A DNA stretch of 8,500 bases from JBCFBK01 sp038562555 (lineage in GTDB: Bacteria > Bacteroidota > Bacteroidia > Bacteroidales > Prolixibacteraceae), in contig JBCFBK010000091.1 in the NCBI GenBank assembly GCA_038562555.1, positions 1-8,500 of the forward strand. The letters run 5' to 3'. A program made the translations under genes and the position numbers. The notes beneath the pieces were generated by a model. The model did not search any database and was not told the origin of the DNA. It worked only from the letters and a program-made list of their open reading frames with translations. The first letter of the stretch is position 1. The number at the start of each line of letters is the position of its first letter. This document shows, piece after piece, positions 1-6,753 of the stretch.

Positions 1-300
1 GATACCCATGCCACGGCGACCTTCCCGCGCCTGACGGCGGAGCCCAATGCCAATAACTACCGGGCTTCCTCTTTCTGGGTAAGGAATGTCAATACCTGGA
101 GGCTGAGAAGCGCCGAACTGGGTTACACATTCGGGAAAAACGAATCATCCAAAAATCTCATTAAGAGCCTCCGGATTTACCTGAGCGGAACAAACCTGTT
201 CACCTGGGACGATCTGGACGTGGATGTTGATCCGGAAACACTGAGCCGCGGCTATCCGGTGATGAAAACATATACGGTTGGATTAAACATGAATTTTTAA
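1..300 (+). CDS. SusC-like TonB-dependent outer-membrane transporter, C-terminal 99 residues (5' end outside window)
   Basis: This is the end of an open frame that enters from the left edge and stops at TAA 298-300. The 99 visible residues look like the last beta-strands of a SusC/RagA barrel: a segment with VRNVNTWRLRSAELGYTFGK, then LRIYLSGTNLFTWDD, and the closing strand YPVMKTYTVGLNMNF ending in phenylalanine, the usual C-terminal outer-membrane-protein signal. In this family the strands form a 22-stranded barrel that imports oligosaccharides using TonB energy, with a SusD lipoprotein as lid. The SusD-like gene begins only 6 bases downstream, which fits the obligatory SusC/SusD pairing. 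The plug, carboxypeptidase-like domain and TonB box lie outside the window, so transporter subclass and substrate cannot be judged. The family call is firm despite the truncation. Confidence 0.95.
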   Translation, partial: DTHATATFPRLTAEPNANNYRASSFWVRNVNTWRLRSAELGYTFGKNESSKNLIKSLRIYLSGTNLFTWDDLDVDVDPETLSRGYPVMKTYTVGLNMNF

Positions 301-306
301 CCGGTC

Positions 307-2034
307 ATGATTAAAAAACAGATGGATATGGAACGTTCAAAAATAGTGGCAGCAGCGCTGCTCGTAGTGACACTTCTGTGGGGGTGTCAGGATTTCCTGG
401 ATCGCGATATTGAAAGCAATTTTACCGAAGATGAGGTATTTGTCAACTATACGCGCATGAGTCAGGCGGGATACGGTGTTTATTCCTTTCTCTTTTACCG
501 GATCGGCTACGACCGGATCGATAACGCCATGCTGGCATCTGCCTGCGATGAGGCCGATCATGCCGATGTTAACTCCGATATTCACCGGTTTAACACCGGT
601 TTCTGGAATGCCCAGTCTGTTCCCGAAGATTACTGGGACGACTTTTATCAGGGGATCAGAAGGGCCAACCTTTTTCTGGAAAATTCCGCGGACTACAGGA
701 CGATCCTTTACCGGGATACCCTCGACGCCAATAACAAGAATACGTATCATTATCAGGTTCGCGATATCGCGTGGCTGAGGGCCGAAGCCCGTTTTCTTCG
801 TTCGTTTTATTATTTCGAGTTGCTCAAACGCTACGGCGGAGTTCCCCTCGTTGAAACGTCGACCGGGGATGGCGATGACCTGAAAGGGCTGAAAAGAAAA
901 AGCTTTGACGAATGCGTGAATTTTATCGGGAGCGAGATCAGTGCCGTACTCCCTGGACTGAAAGATACCTGGGTGGGTTTTGAGGATGAAAAATGGCGGG
1001 GTCGCGTGACCAAAAGCGCGGCGTTGGCGTTAAAGTCCCGGCTGCTTTTGTATGCTGCAAGTCCGCTGCACAACCCGGATAACAACCTGGACAAATGGAA
1101 AAAAGCCGCACAGGCTGCTTACGAGGTGATCGCCCTGAACCGGTTTGCCCTTCATTCCGACTATAAGGGCTTGTTCAGGCTTGGAAACGGTGCGGACGGT
1201 AATACCGAAGTAATCTTTGCCTTGCAGGGGTGGGCCCGGAATGATTTTGAGAAACGCAACTACCCGATTGGTTACGATCAGGGAGGGCAGGGAAGTACCT
1301 GTCCGTCGCAGAATCTGGTCGATGCCTATGAAATGAAAGCTACCGGAGCTGCCATTCATGAGCCCGGTTCGGGCTATGATCCTGAAAATCCTTATGCCGG
1401 GAGGGATCCCCGTCTGGCTATGTCGGTGCTGACTAACAATACGGCCTTTAAGGGACGGCCGATAGAAGCCTGGGTAGGCGGACTGGATGGTTTCGGCAAG
1501 CCCCGGGGTACCACGACCGGCTATTACATCCGGAAATACGTGGACGAGGGACTGAATCTGACGCAGAACACCTCAAGCATTCATACCTGGATTTTATTTC
1601 GCTATGCGGAGATTCTCCTGAATTACGCCGAAGCGATGAACGAGGCTTTTGGTCCCGAAGCAAAAGGAGGGTATCCGCTGTCGGCCAAAGCGGCTGTCGA
1701 TCTGGTTCGTTCCCGTCCGGGAGTTGCGATGCCGATCCTTCCCCCGGGACTGTCGCAGGAGGAAATGCGCGACAGGATCAGGCGCGAACGCCGGGTGGAA
1801 CTGGCCTTCGAGGAGCATCGCTTCTTTGACGTGCGTCGCTGGAAAATTGCTGAAGAGACCGAGAATATGCCACTGATGGCGATGAAAATCACGAAAAATG
1901 AGGAAGGTCAGTTTAACTACCTGGTGGTAAAGGCCGAAGACCGGAAGTTCTACGAAAAGATGTACTTCTATCCCATTCCTGAAACCGAAATCCTCAAAAG
2001 CGGCGGAAATCTGGTGCAAAATGAAGGATGGTAA
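307..2034 (+). CDS. SusD/RagB-like outer-membrane glycan-binding lipoprotein
   Basis: This 575-residue protein has the usual SusD length. An N-terminal hydrophobic stretch (about 13-25) ends in a lipobox LLWGC, so Cys27 should be lipidated; QDFLD follows, with the early acidic residues common in surface-exported Bacteroidota lipoproteins. Family hallmarks are RRANLFLEN in the early TPR region, EARFLRSFYYFELLKRYGG at about 160-178 followed by VPLVE, FRYAEILLNYAEAMNEA, RRERRVELAFEEHRFFDVRR at about 492-511, and the ending FYPIPETEI...NLVQNEGW. SusD proteins cap the SusC barrel and hold glycan at the cell surface. The start at 307 lies 6 bases after the SusC stop; in-frame ATGs at 322 and 328 would also leave an intact signal peptide, and no Shine-Dalgarno sequence decides between them. 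The ligand cannot be read from the sequence. Confidence 0.96.
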   Translation: MIKKQMDMERSKIVAAALLVVTLLWGCQDFLDRDIESNFTEDEVFVNYTRMSQAGYGVYSFLFYRIGYDRIDNAMLASACDEADHADVNSDIHRFNTGFWNAQSVPEDYWDDFYQGIRRANLFLENSADYRTILYRDTLDANNKNTYHYQVRDIAWLRAEARFLRSFYYFELLKRYGGVPLVETSTGDGDDLKGLKRKSFDECVNFIGSEISAVLPGLKDTWVGFEDEKWRGRVTKSAALALKSRLLLYAASPLHNPDNNLDKWKKAAQAAYEVIALNRFALHSDYKGLFRLGNGADGNTEVIFALQGWARNDFEKRNYPIGYDQGGQGSTCPSQNLVDAYEMKATGAAIHEPGSGYDPENPYAGRDPRLAMSVLTNNTAFKGRPIEAWVGGLDGFGKPRGTTTGYYIRKYVDEGLNLTQNTSSIHTWILFRYAEILLNYAEAMNEAFGPEAKGGYPLSAKAAVDLVRSRPGVAMPILPPGLSQEEMRDRIRRERRVELAFEEHRFFDVRRWKIAEETENMPLMAMKITKNEEGQFNYLVVKAEDRKFYEKMYFYPIPETEILKSGGNLVQNEGW

Positions 2035-2104
2035 GGACGGAGACCGGAGAAGGGAGAAAGGAGACCGGAATTTTCCGGTGTCCGGTTTCCGGTATCCGTG
2101 TTCC
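2035..2104 (+). repeat. Mirrored heptamer repeat array after the SusD stop codon
   Basis: The array begins on the base after TAA and splits cleanly into 7-base units. The first arm (2035-2069) is GGACGGA, GACCGGA, GAAGGGA, GAAAGGA, GACCGGA. A 3-base spacer ATT follows (2070-2072). The second arm (2073-2104) is TTCCGGT, GTCCGGT, TTCCGGT, ATCCGTG and the partial TTCC. The second arm is close to the reverse complement of the first, so the whole is an imperfect inverted repeat built of tandem repeats. It cannot be coding because the period is not codon-neutral and the SusD frame has closed. The bases 2105-2143 that follow are an AT-rich leader to the next gene with no Shine-Dalgarno sequence. The structure is directly visible; any function is unknown. 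Confidence 0.85.
2060..2083 (+). other. Predicted intercistronic RNA hairpin at the centre of the heptamer array
   Basis: The arm GGAGACCGGA (2060-2069) faces TCCGGTGTCC (2074-2083) across the loop ATTT, giving 9 of 10 pairs with one G-G mismatch. The outer heptamers can extend the stem weakly or slide to other registers. No run of T follows the stem, so it does not look like an intrinsic terminator. An mRNA-stabilising or processing stem between the SusD and SusE/F-type genes is a reasonable inference. Confidence 0.6.
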
Positions 2105-2143
2105 AATTAAATCATAATACTTGATTTTTAAAACATACAGATC

Positions 2144-3736
2144 ATGAAAAGAACACTTTATCAGATAGCCTGGGTGATTGCGGCACTGGGATTTGTCCTG
2201 GCGTGCACGAATACCCTCACATTTCCGGATATTGATTCGCCAAATCCGCCGCAGGTAAAGGAGGCGTCGGCCAAATTAATCTGGATTGGCCCCGATTATA
2301 AGGTTGCCTTTGCTGTTTCCCTCGAAGATCAGGAAGGGATCAGTAAGGTGACCGTGAAAAACGGTGAATGGAAGTTAAATCAGGAGTTTACGTTTAACAA
2401 TGAGAATACGGTGGCCCTCGATGACACGTTTCTGGTGTGGAAGGATGTGAACAGGACCGAACATGAGCTGGAACTTTTGATCATGAATAAGGCCGGAGGC
2501 ATCATCAAAGCAAGCGTGGATGTGCAGGATCTTTCGGCCGAGAATCAGATCCCGGGCTATAACCCCGATGAGCTGCCTCCGTCGATCGAAATATCCAAAC
2601 CCACCGTAACGAAATTTTACGGCCTGACCGACGACCCCGTTACCGTAGAGATTGACGCGGCAATTGCTGACGAGGAAATCGCTTCGCTTGAAGTGCGGGT
2701 ATGGGGCGAAGCATCCGATGGTGAATCATTTATGGAAGAAGATATCCTCACGCCGGCCAATGAACAGCAAAAGAAGAATTATCAGTATAACCGGACATTC
2801 ACCCTGCCTGCCGGTAAACCGGGCGAATACCAGTACATCGTGAAATCGACCGACGCCCGCGGAAACAAGATCACCAAGGGTGGAAACATCACGGTGGGAT
2901 ACATGGACCGCCTTTATCTTTCGGATGCCGAAAATGCGGATGAAGTGACTAATCAGGGCTATGATCATTACGGTGCCTGCCGGGGGCTGGGAACCTTGCT
3001 TTCGATGAAAAAGCAGGGTGCCAATACATTTGTCGTGGATTATTACTACCGGAATGAACCGGCCGGCAATATCCGGTTCGTTGCTTTCCTGGGCAGCGAC
3101 CGTCCCTTCAACAGTAACCAGTCGGAGGTGAAGTATACCCTCGATGGGCCGAATGTGCTGGCATCGCTTACTGCTGATCCCGGAAAAGTAACGGCCGATC
3201 TTTCGGCGGCAAGCTTCAAACTGCCGGTCAGTCAGAAGGGCTATTACCATATTACTGTCGATATGACCACGCGTACCGTAACGGCGACTCCGTTTACACC
3301 GGTAATACCGGTTGATGCGGTGAAATTTCCGGGCTGGTCGGATTCAAATCCGTGGTCCTATATGGCGGTAACCGGAACGACGGTGGTTGGCACGGCTGCC
3401 TGGTCTGAAACGGCTACGTCACCCAAATTGACGAAAGAGACAGAACACCCGTATTTATACAGCGGAACCTTTCAGACCAACGGAAGCTCGTCGAACATGA
3501 GCCTGAATGCTCCATTGGCGACATTGGGCGGAGATATCTGGGGCAAAGGCTGGTTCAGGCTAAAAGCAGGCAGGTCGGCCATGCGTGACGACTATAACGA
3601 TCTGATCACGATTGTCGCTCCCGTAGGCCCCAGCTCAGGCGGTGCCAACTGGGGATTCTCGCTGTCGCCGGTGGGGACGTATAAAGCAACTTATGATTTG
3701 GCATTGCAGCGGTTCAGGCTGGTAAGGGTGAATTAG
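2144..3736 (+). CDS. SusE/F-type surface glycan-binding lipoprotein (Ig-like repeats plus two SusE/F-like C-terminal domains)
   Basis: This 530-residue lipoprotein has a hydrophobic N-terminus and lipobox VLAC (Cys21 lipidated), followed by TNTLTFPDID. I recognise no catalytic motif. The predicted layout is an Ig-like beta-sandwich at about 35-130, a second at about 148-252 ending in YQYIVKSTDARGNKITKGG, then two beta-rich modules at about 255-388 and 392-530. Each of the last two closes with a similar strand pair, GYYHITVDMTTRTVTATP and GTYKATYDLALQRFRLVRV, which resembles the carbohydrate-binding modules that end SusE/SusF proteins. Position directly behind SusC/SusD is where PULs carry such surface glycan-binding proteins. 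Inferred role: a second surface binding site that feeds the SusC/D pair. ATG 2144 is the only start that gives the signal peptide. Domain borders are estimates and the ligand is unknown. Confidence 0.85.
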   Translation: MKRTLYQIAWVIAALGFVLACTNTLTFPDIDSPNPPQVKEASAKLIWIGPDYKVAFAVSLEDQEGISKVTVKNGEWKLNQEFTFNNENTVALDDTFLVWKDVNRTEHELELLIMNKAGGIIKASVDVQDLSAENQIPGYNPDELPPSIEISKPTVTKFYGLTDDPVTVEIDAAIADEEIASLEVRVWGEASDGESFMEEDILTPANEQQKKNYQYNRTFTLPAGKPGEYQYIVKSTDARGNKITKGGNITVGYMDRLYLSDAENADEVTNQGYDHYGACRGLGTLLSMKKQGANTFVVDYYYRNEPAGNIRFVAFLGSDRPFNSNQSEVKYTLDGPNVLASLTADPGKVTADLSAASFKLPVSQKGYYHITVDMTTRTVTATPFTPVIPVDAVKFPGWSDSNPWSYMAVTGTTVVGTAAWSETATSPKLTKETEHPYLYSGTFQTNGSSSNMSLNAPLATLGGDIWGKGWFRLKAGRSAMRDDYNDLITIVAPVGPSSGGANWGFSLSPVGTYKATYDLALQRFRLVRVN

Positions 3737-3740
3737 GAGG

Positions 3741-3817
3741 AAGTCGTAAGTCGTAAGTCTTAAGTCTTAAGTCTTAAGTAGTAAGTAGCGAGCAGGGAGC
3801 AGGGAGAAGATGGTGGG
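3741..3817 (+). repeat. Tandem heptamer array after the SusE/F-type gene
   Basis: Starting 4 bases after the TAG stop, the sequence runs as in-phase 7-base units: AAGTCGT twice, AAGTCTT three times, AAGTAGT, AAGTAGC, then GAGCAGG twice, GAGAAGA and a weak TGGTGGG. The repeat sequence drifts while the 7-base period is kept, which suggests slippage or stepwise replacement. The AAGTCTT part has no obvious complementary partner downstream, unlike the octamer block that follows. No coding frame or promoter is visible here. Confidence 0.85.
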
Positions 3818-3889
3818 AAGGTGACAAGGTGACAAGGTGGAAAGGTAGGAGGGTGACAAGGTGAAAAGGTAACAAGGTAGGAAGGGAAC
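3818..3889 (+). repeat. Tandem octamer array, purine-rich arm (nine units, consensus AAGGTGAC)
   Basis: Exactly nine 8-base units follow the heptamers without a break: AAGGTGAC, AAGGTGAC, AAGGTGGA, AAGGTAGG, AGGGTGAC, AAGGTGAA, AAGGTAAC, AAGGTAGG, AAGGGAAC. The period changes from 7 to 8 at position 3818. A 3-base spacer TTT (3890-3892) separates this arm from an opposite-sense octamer array, so this is the left arm of an imperfect inverted repeat. Confidence 0.88.
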
Positions 3890-3946
3890 TTTAACCATGT
3901 AACCATGTAACCATGTAACCATGTAACCATGTAACCATGTTACCTT
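3866..3946 (+). other. Predicted long imperfect hairpin joining the two octamer arms
   Basis: AAGGTAACA at 3866-3874 is perfectly complementary to TGTTACCTT at 3938-3946 (9 pairs). Further out, GGTAACAAGGTA (3868-3879) and TACCTTGTAACC (3941-3952) are complementary in 11 of 12 positions in an alternative register. Because both arms share an 8-base period, many registers are possible. The GG/CC core of each unit can keep pairing inward towards the TTT spacer, with mismatches. No T-run follows, so intrinsic termination is not indicated. Confidence 0.5.
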
Positions 3947-3952
3947 GTAACC
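3893..3952 (+). repeat. Tandem octamer array, opposite-sense arm (six AACCATGT units plus degenerate copies)
   Basis: There are six perfect copies of AACCATGT (3893-3940), then TACCTTGT (3941-3948) and a partial AACC. The reverse complement of the unit, rotated, is ATGGTTAC, which matches the upstream consensus AAGGTGAC at 6 of 8 positions; the last copies match better. The arm is far more uniform than the upstream one, suggesting recent expansion. Five of the units place ATG directly before TAA (at 3897, 3905, 3913, 3921 and 3929). Confidence 0.9.
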
Positions 3953-3956
3953 TCCT

Positions 3957-3970
3957 TCCTGTCTCCTGTG
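3957..3970 (+). repeat. Short heptamer repeat (TCCTGTC, TCCTGTG)
   Basis: Two pyrimidine-rich 7-base units follow the octamer arm. They return to a 7-base period and are loosely complementary in style to the GAGCAGG units at 3790-3803, which would make the whole gap a nested heptamer-octamer-spacer-octamer-heptamer arrangement. With only two units this symmetry is weak. The remaining bases 3971-3997 hold no Shine-Dalgarno sequence. Confidence 0.45.
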
Positions 3971-3997
3971 TTTGTCTGTAAACTAAAATGATATGTG

Positions 3998-6748
3998 ATG
4001 AAGAAATGGACTGTTTTGTTGTTGGTGCTAATGGGTTGCTGGGGGTTGCGTGCGCAGCCGGTTAACGATCCGGCAGCCAACCGTAACAACGTGATTTCGC
4101 TGGCCGGGATCTGGAAGTTTAAGCTTGATCCTTTCCTGGACGGGATCAGCAGCAACGGCGTTCAGATCCTGTCTGGTCTGCCCGAAGAGATCACCCTGCC
4201 GGGCTCAACCGACCAGGCGGGGAAGGGATATAAAACCCAGCATATGACTTCGCTGCGGCTGACGCGCCTGTTCGAATACAAGGGACCGGCATGGTACGAA
4301 AAAGAAATTTATATCCCCGGGGAATGGAAAGATCAGGAAGTCCGTCTTTTTCTGGAACGGGTACACTGGGAATCGCAGGTCTGGGTGAACGGAAAATTTG
4401 TTGGGCGGCGCGAGAGCCTTTCCGCGCCGCATGTATACCCGGTCAGTGCGCTGGTCCGGCCCGGTCAGAAAAATGTGATCCGCATCCGCGTGAACAATGA
4501 AATGATCCATAACATCGAATACAGCCACGCCGTGAGTGCCGAAACACAAACCAACTGGAACGGCATCATCGGACGAATTGAATTGCAGGCCTTTGAAAAG
4601 GTAGGCGTCGACGATGTGCAGGTTTATCCGCAAAGCGGACTGCAACAGGCGGAAATTAAAATTCAGGTCAGGAACAGTACGGGCAAGGCGGTAAGTGGTA
4701 AGATCTCCTTTGGTACGGATTCAGTTGCGGGCGGAGAATTGCCTTTTTCAGGTAATGACTCGCTGTTCTGTCTGTCGGCCTTGATGCCGGTAACCGATCT
4801 GGAACCGTGGGATGAGTTTAATCCGGCCTTGCATCGTTTAAGCGTGGAACTGAGCGCGGTGGCCGGCGGGCAGCAGTTTTCGTCGTCGCGGACCGAAATG
4901 ATTGGACTGCGGGAGCTGGCAACGCAGGGAACCCGTTTAGCCATAAACGGCCGGCCGGTTTTTATTCGCGGCACCGTGAACTGTGCGGAGTTCCCGATCA
5001 CCGGCTATCCGCCCACCGATACCGGAAGCTGGATGAGAATACTGAAGATCTGCCGGGACTATGGACTGAATGCCGTCAGGTTTCATTCGTGGTGTCCTCC
5101 CGAAGCTGCCTTTATCGCTGCCGATCAGTTGGGGATCTATCTTCAGATAGAAAACTCCGACTGGCGGTTTACCGTGGGAAAGGATTCGGCAACCAACCGC
5201 TTTTTGCAGCAGGAAGCCGACCGGATACTGGAAACCTACGGCAATCACCCTTCTTTTATCAGCCTGGGCGAAGGAAATGAGCTGGTCGGGCCAACGGTAA
5301 CAAGCTTCCTGGGCGATCTGGTCAGCCGGTGGAAAGAAAAGGATCCCCGGCACCTGTATACGGGCAGCGCAGCATACCCGCTGGTCCCTGAAAACCAGTT
5401 TAACGTGCTTTACGGCGCACGTCCGCAGCGATGGAAAGAGGGCTTGAAAGGCCTCTTTAATGTGGCGCCGCTGAACACGACCTACGATTATACCGACTAC
5501 GTACAAAAGCATCCGGTGCCAATGATTTCCCATGAAGTGGGGCAATGGTGCGTATATCCCGATTTTAATGAAATACCCCGGTATACAGGCGTGTTAAAGC
5601 CATACAATTATGAACTCTTCCGCGAATTGCTGCGTGACCGTCATATGCTCGATCAGGCACAGGCGTTTATGGAAGCATCCGGAAAGTTTCAGGTGATCCA
5701 AAAGAAGGAAGAAATTGAATCGTACCTGCGGACGCCCGGCATGGCGGGTTATCACCTGTTGCAACTAAATGATTTCCCGGGGCAGGGGACTTCTCCTGTG
5801 GGGGTGGTCGACGTGCTTTGGAATCCTAAATCCTACGTTACCGCAGCCGAATTCAGCCGGTTTCAGTCGGACAGGACCAGCCTGCTGAGAACCTCGTCAT
5901 TCGTGTGGACGAATGACCAGACTTTTAAGGCGGTGGCCGAAGCCGTCAACTTTGGTGAATCGGCTCTTCAGGATGTGGTGATTGGCTGGTCGCTCCGGTA
6001 CCCCGATGGCGGCCTGTATCAGGAAGGAACGTTCGAAGCGTTGGATTTGCCTGTCGGGGGACCGTTTAAAACCGGCGATCTCTCCGTTTCGCTGAACCGG
6101 ATTGAGCAGGCCACCCGGCTGATCCTTTCCATGGAAACCAAAGAAGGGACATTTTCAAACCATTGGAGCATCTGGGTGTATCCGGCAGAAGCAGAGAAGC
6201 CGGACCTGAAGAACGTTCTGGTTACGGAGAAATGGGATCAGCAGACAAAACGACAACTTGAAAAAGGCGGAAACGTCATGTTAATCGCCGACACGGCACA
6301 CCTGGTTTCGGATGTCGCCCCCGGATTCTCGGGTATTTCATGGAATGTCGTCTGGTCGGGTACGCCGCCCAACCTGCTGGGGATCCTGTGCGACCCAACC
6401 CATCCGGCTTTGGCTGATTTTCCAACCGAATTTCATTCAAACTGGCAATGGTGGGACCTGGTGGCAAATTCCAAACCGATGGTCCTGGATCATATGCCGC
6501 CTGCGCTTAAACCGTTGGTACAAATGATCCCCGACTGGAACAACCCGCGGAGAATCGGCTTGCTGTTCGAGGCAAAAGTGGGAAAGGGCCGCTTGCTGGT
6601 GTGCGGCGTCGATTTGAAAAATAAGATGGAACAAAGGCCTGTAGCCCGGCAATTCCGCTGCAGCCTGGAAAAATATATGACCGGTGATGCGTTTAACCCC
6701 TTTCAGGAGGTGACGATGGAGATGATTGATAAGCTGTTTGAAAAATAA
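3998..6748 (+). CDS. Secreted glycoside hydrolase, GH2-type (beta-glycosidase, specificity unknown)
   Basis: This is a 916-residue enzyme. A signal peptide with likely cleavage at LRA/Q sends it to the periplasm. The N-terminal sugar-binding jelly roll begins at ISLAGIWKF and includes WYEKEIYIPGEW (from about 99), SQVWVNGKFVG and TNWNGIIGRIEL. An Ig-like domain precedes a TIM barrel (about 305-620). The barrel shows INGRPVFIRG, NAVRFHSWCPPEAAF from 358, the acid/base motif SLGEGNEL with Glu428, and the probable nucleophile Glu513 in ISHEVGQW. HLLQLNDFPGQGTSPVG from about 586 closes the barrel. The C-terminal part (about 735-900) looks like a Rossmann or glutaminase-like fold (KNVLVTEKW, GGNVMLIAD, GKGRLLVCGVDL). 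GH2 enzymes are retaining exo-beta-glycosidases; galactosidase, glucuronidase, mannosidase or others cannot be told apart here. GTG 3995 is a possible start, but ATG 3998 is preferred. It lies 5 bases before the GH30 gene. Confidence 0.9.
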   Translation: MKKWTVLLLVLMGCWGLRAQPVNDPAANRNNVISLAGIWKFKLDPFLDGISSNGVQILSGLPEEITLPGSTDQAGKGYKTQHMTSLRLTRLFEYKGPAWYEKEIYIPGEWKDQEVRLFLERVHWESQVWVNGKFVGRRESLSAPHVYPVSALVRPGQKNVIRIRVNNEMIHNIEYSHAVSAETQTNWNGIIGRIELQAFEKVGVDDVQVYPQSGLQQAEIKIQVRNSTGKAVSGKISFGTDSVAGGELPFSGNDSLFCLSALMPVTDLEPWDEFNPALHRLSVELSAVAGGQQFSSSRTEMIGLRELATQGTRLAINGRPVFIRGTVNCAEFPITGYPPTDTGSWMRILKICRDYGLNAVRFHSWCPPEAAFIAADQLGIYLQIENSDWRFTVGKDSATNRFLQQEADRILETYGNHPSFISLGEGNELVGPTVTSFLGDLVSRWKEKDPRHLYTGSAAYPLVPENQFNVLYGARPQRWKEGLKGLFNVAPLNTTYDYTDYVQKHPVPMISHEVGQWCVYPDFNEIPRYTGVLKPYNYELFRELLRDRHMLDQAQAFMEASGKFQVIQKKEEIESYLRTPGMAGYHLLQLNDFPGQGTSPVGVVDVLWNPKSYVTAAEFSRFQSDRTSLLRTSSFVWTNDQTFKAVAEAVNFGESALQDVVIGWSLRYPDGGLYQEGTFEALDLPVGGPFKTGDLSVSLNRIEQATRLILSMETKEGTFSNHWSIWVYPAEAEKPDLKNVLVTEKWDQQTKRQLEKGGNVMLIADTAHLVSDVAPGFSGISWNVVWSGTPPNLLGILCDPTHPALADFPTEFHSNWQWWDLVANSKPMVLDHMPPALKPLVQMIPDWNNPRRIGLLFEAKVGKGRLLVCGVDLKNKMEQRPVARQFRCSLEKYMTGDAFNPFQEVTMEMIDKLFEK

Positions 6749-6753
6749 TTAAA

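Noticed and set aside
2060..2104. Intrinsic transcription terminator between the SusD and SusE/F-type genes
   Set aside because: The stem is not followed by a T-run, and the downstream genes belong to the same functional set, so a strong stop here is unlikely.
1594..2106. 170-codon open frame on the - strand over the SusD end and the heptamer array
   Set aside because: It is antisense to conserved SusD C-terminal motifs, its start lies inside the repeat array, and it has no family features.
3741..3952. Possible CRISPR array
   Set aside because: The units are 7 or 8 bases and directly adjacent, with no unique spacers between repeats and no cas genes nearby.
3970..3998. Bacteroidota -33/-7 promoter before the GH2 gene
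   Set aside because: A TTTG occurs at 3971-3974, but no TAnnTTTG element lies at the proper spacing before the start codon.
4025..4045. Lipobox-like LMGC in the GH2 signal peptide
   Set aside because: Methionine at -2 is unusual, and a good signal peptidase I site (LRA before Q) follows a few residues later, so a soluble periplasmic enzyme is more likely.
3940..4155. 71-codon open frame on the - strand overlapping the repeat gap and the GH2 start
   Set aside because: It is antisense to the GH2 signal peptide and first domain and ends in repeat sequence; there is no independent support.
4937..5545. 202-codon open frame on the - strand within the GH2 gene
   Set aside because: It lies wholly antisense to a well-supported gene, shows no recognisable motif, and its translation looks like a shadow of the + strand codon pattern.
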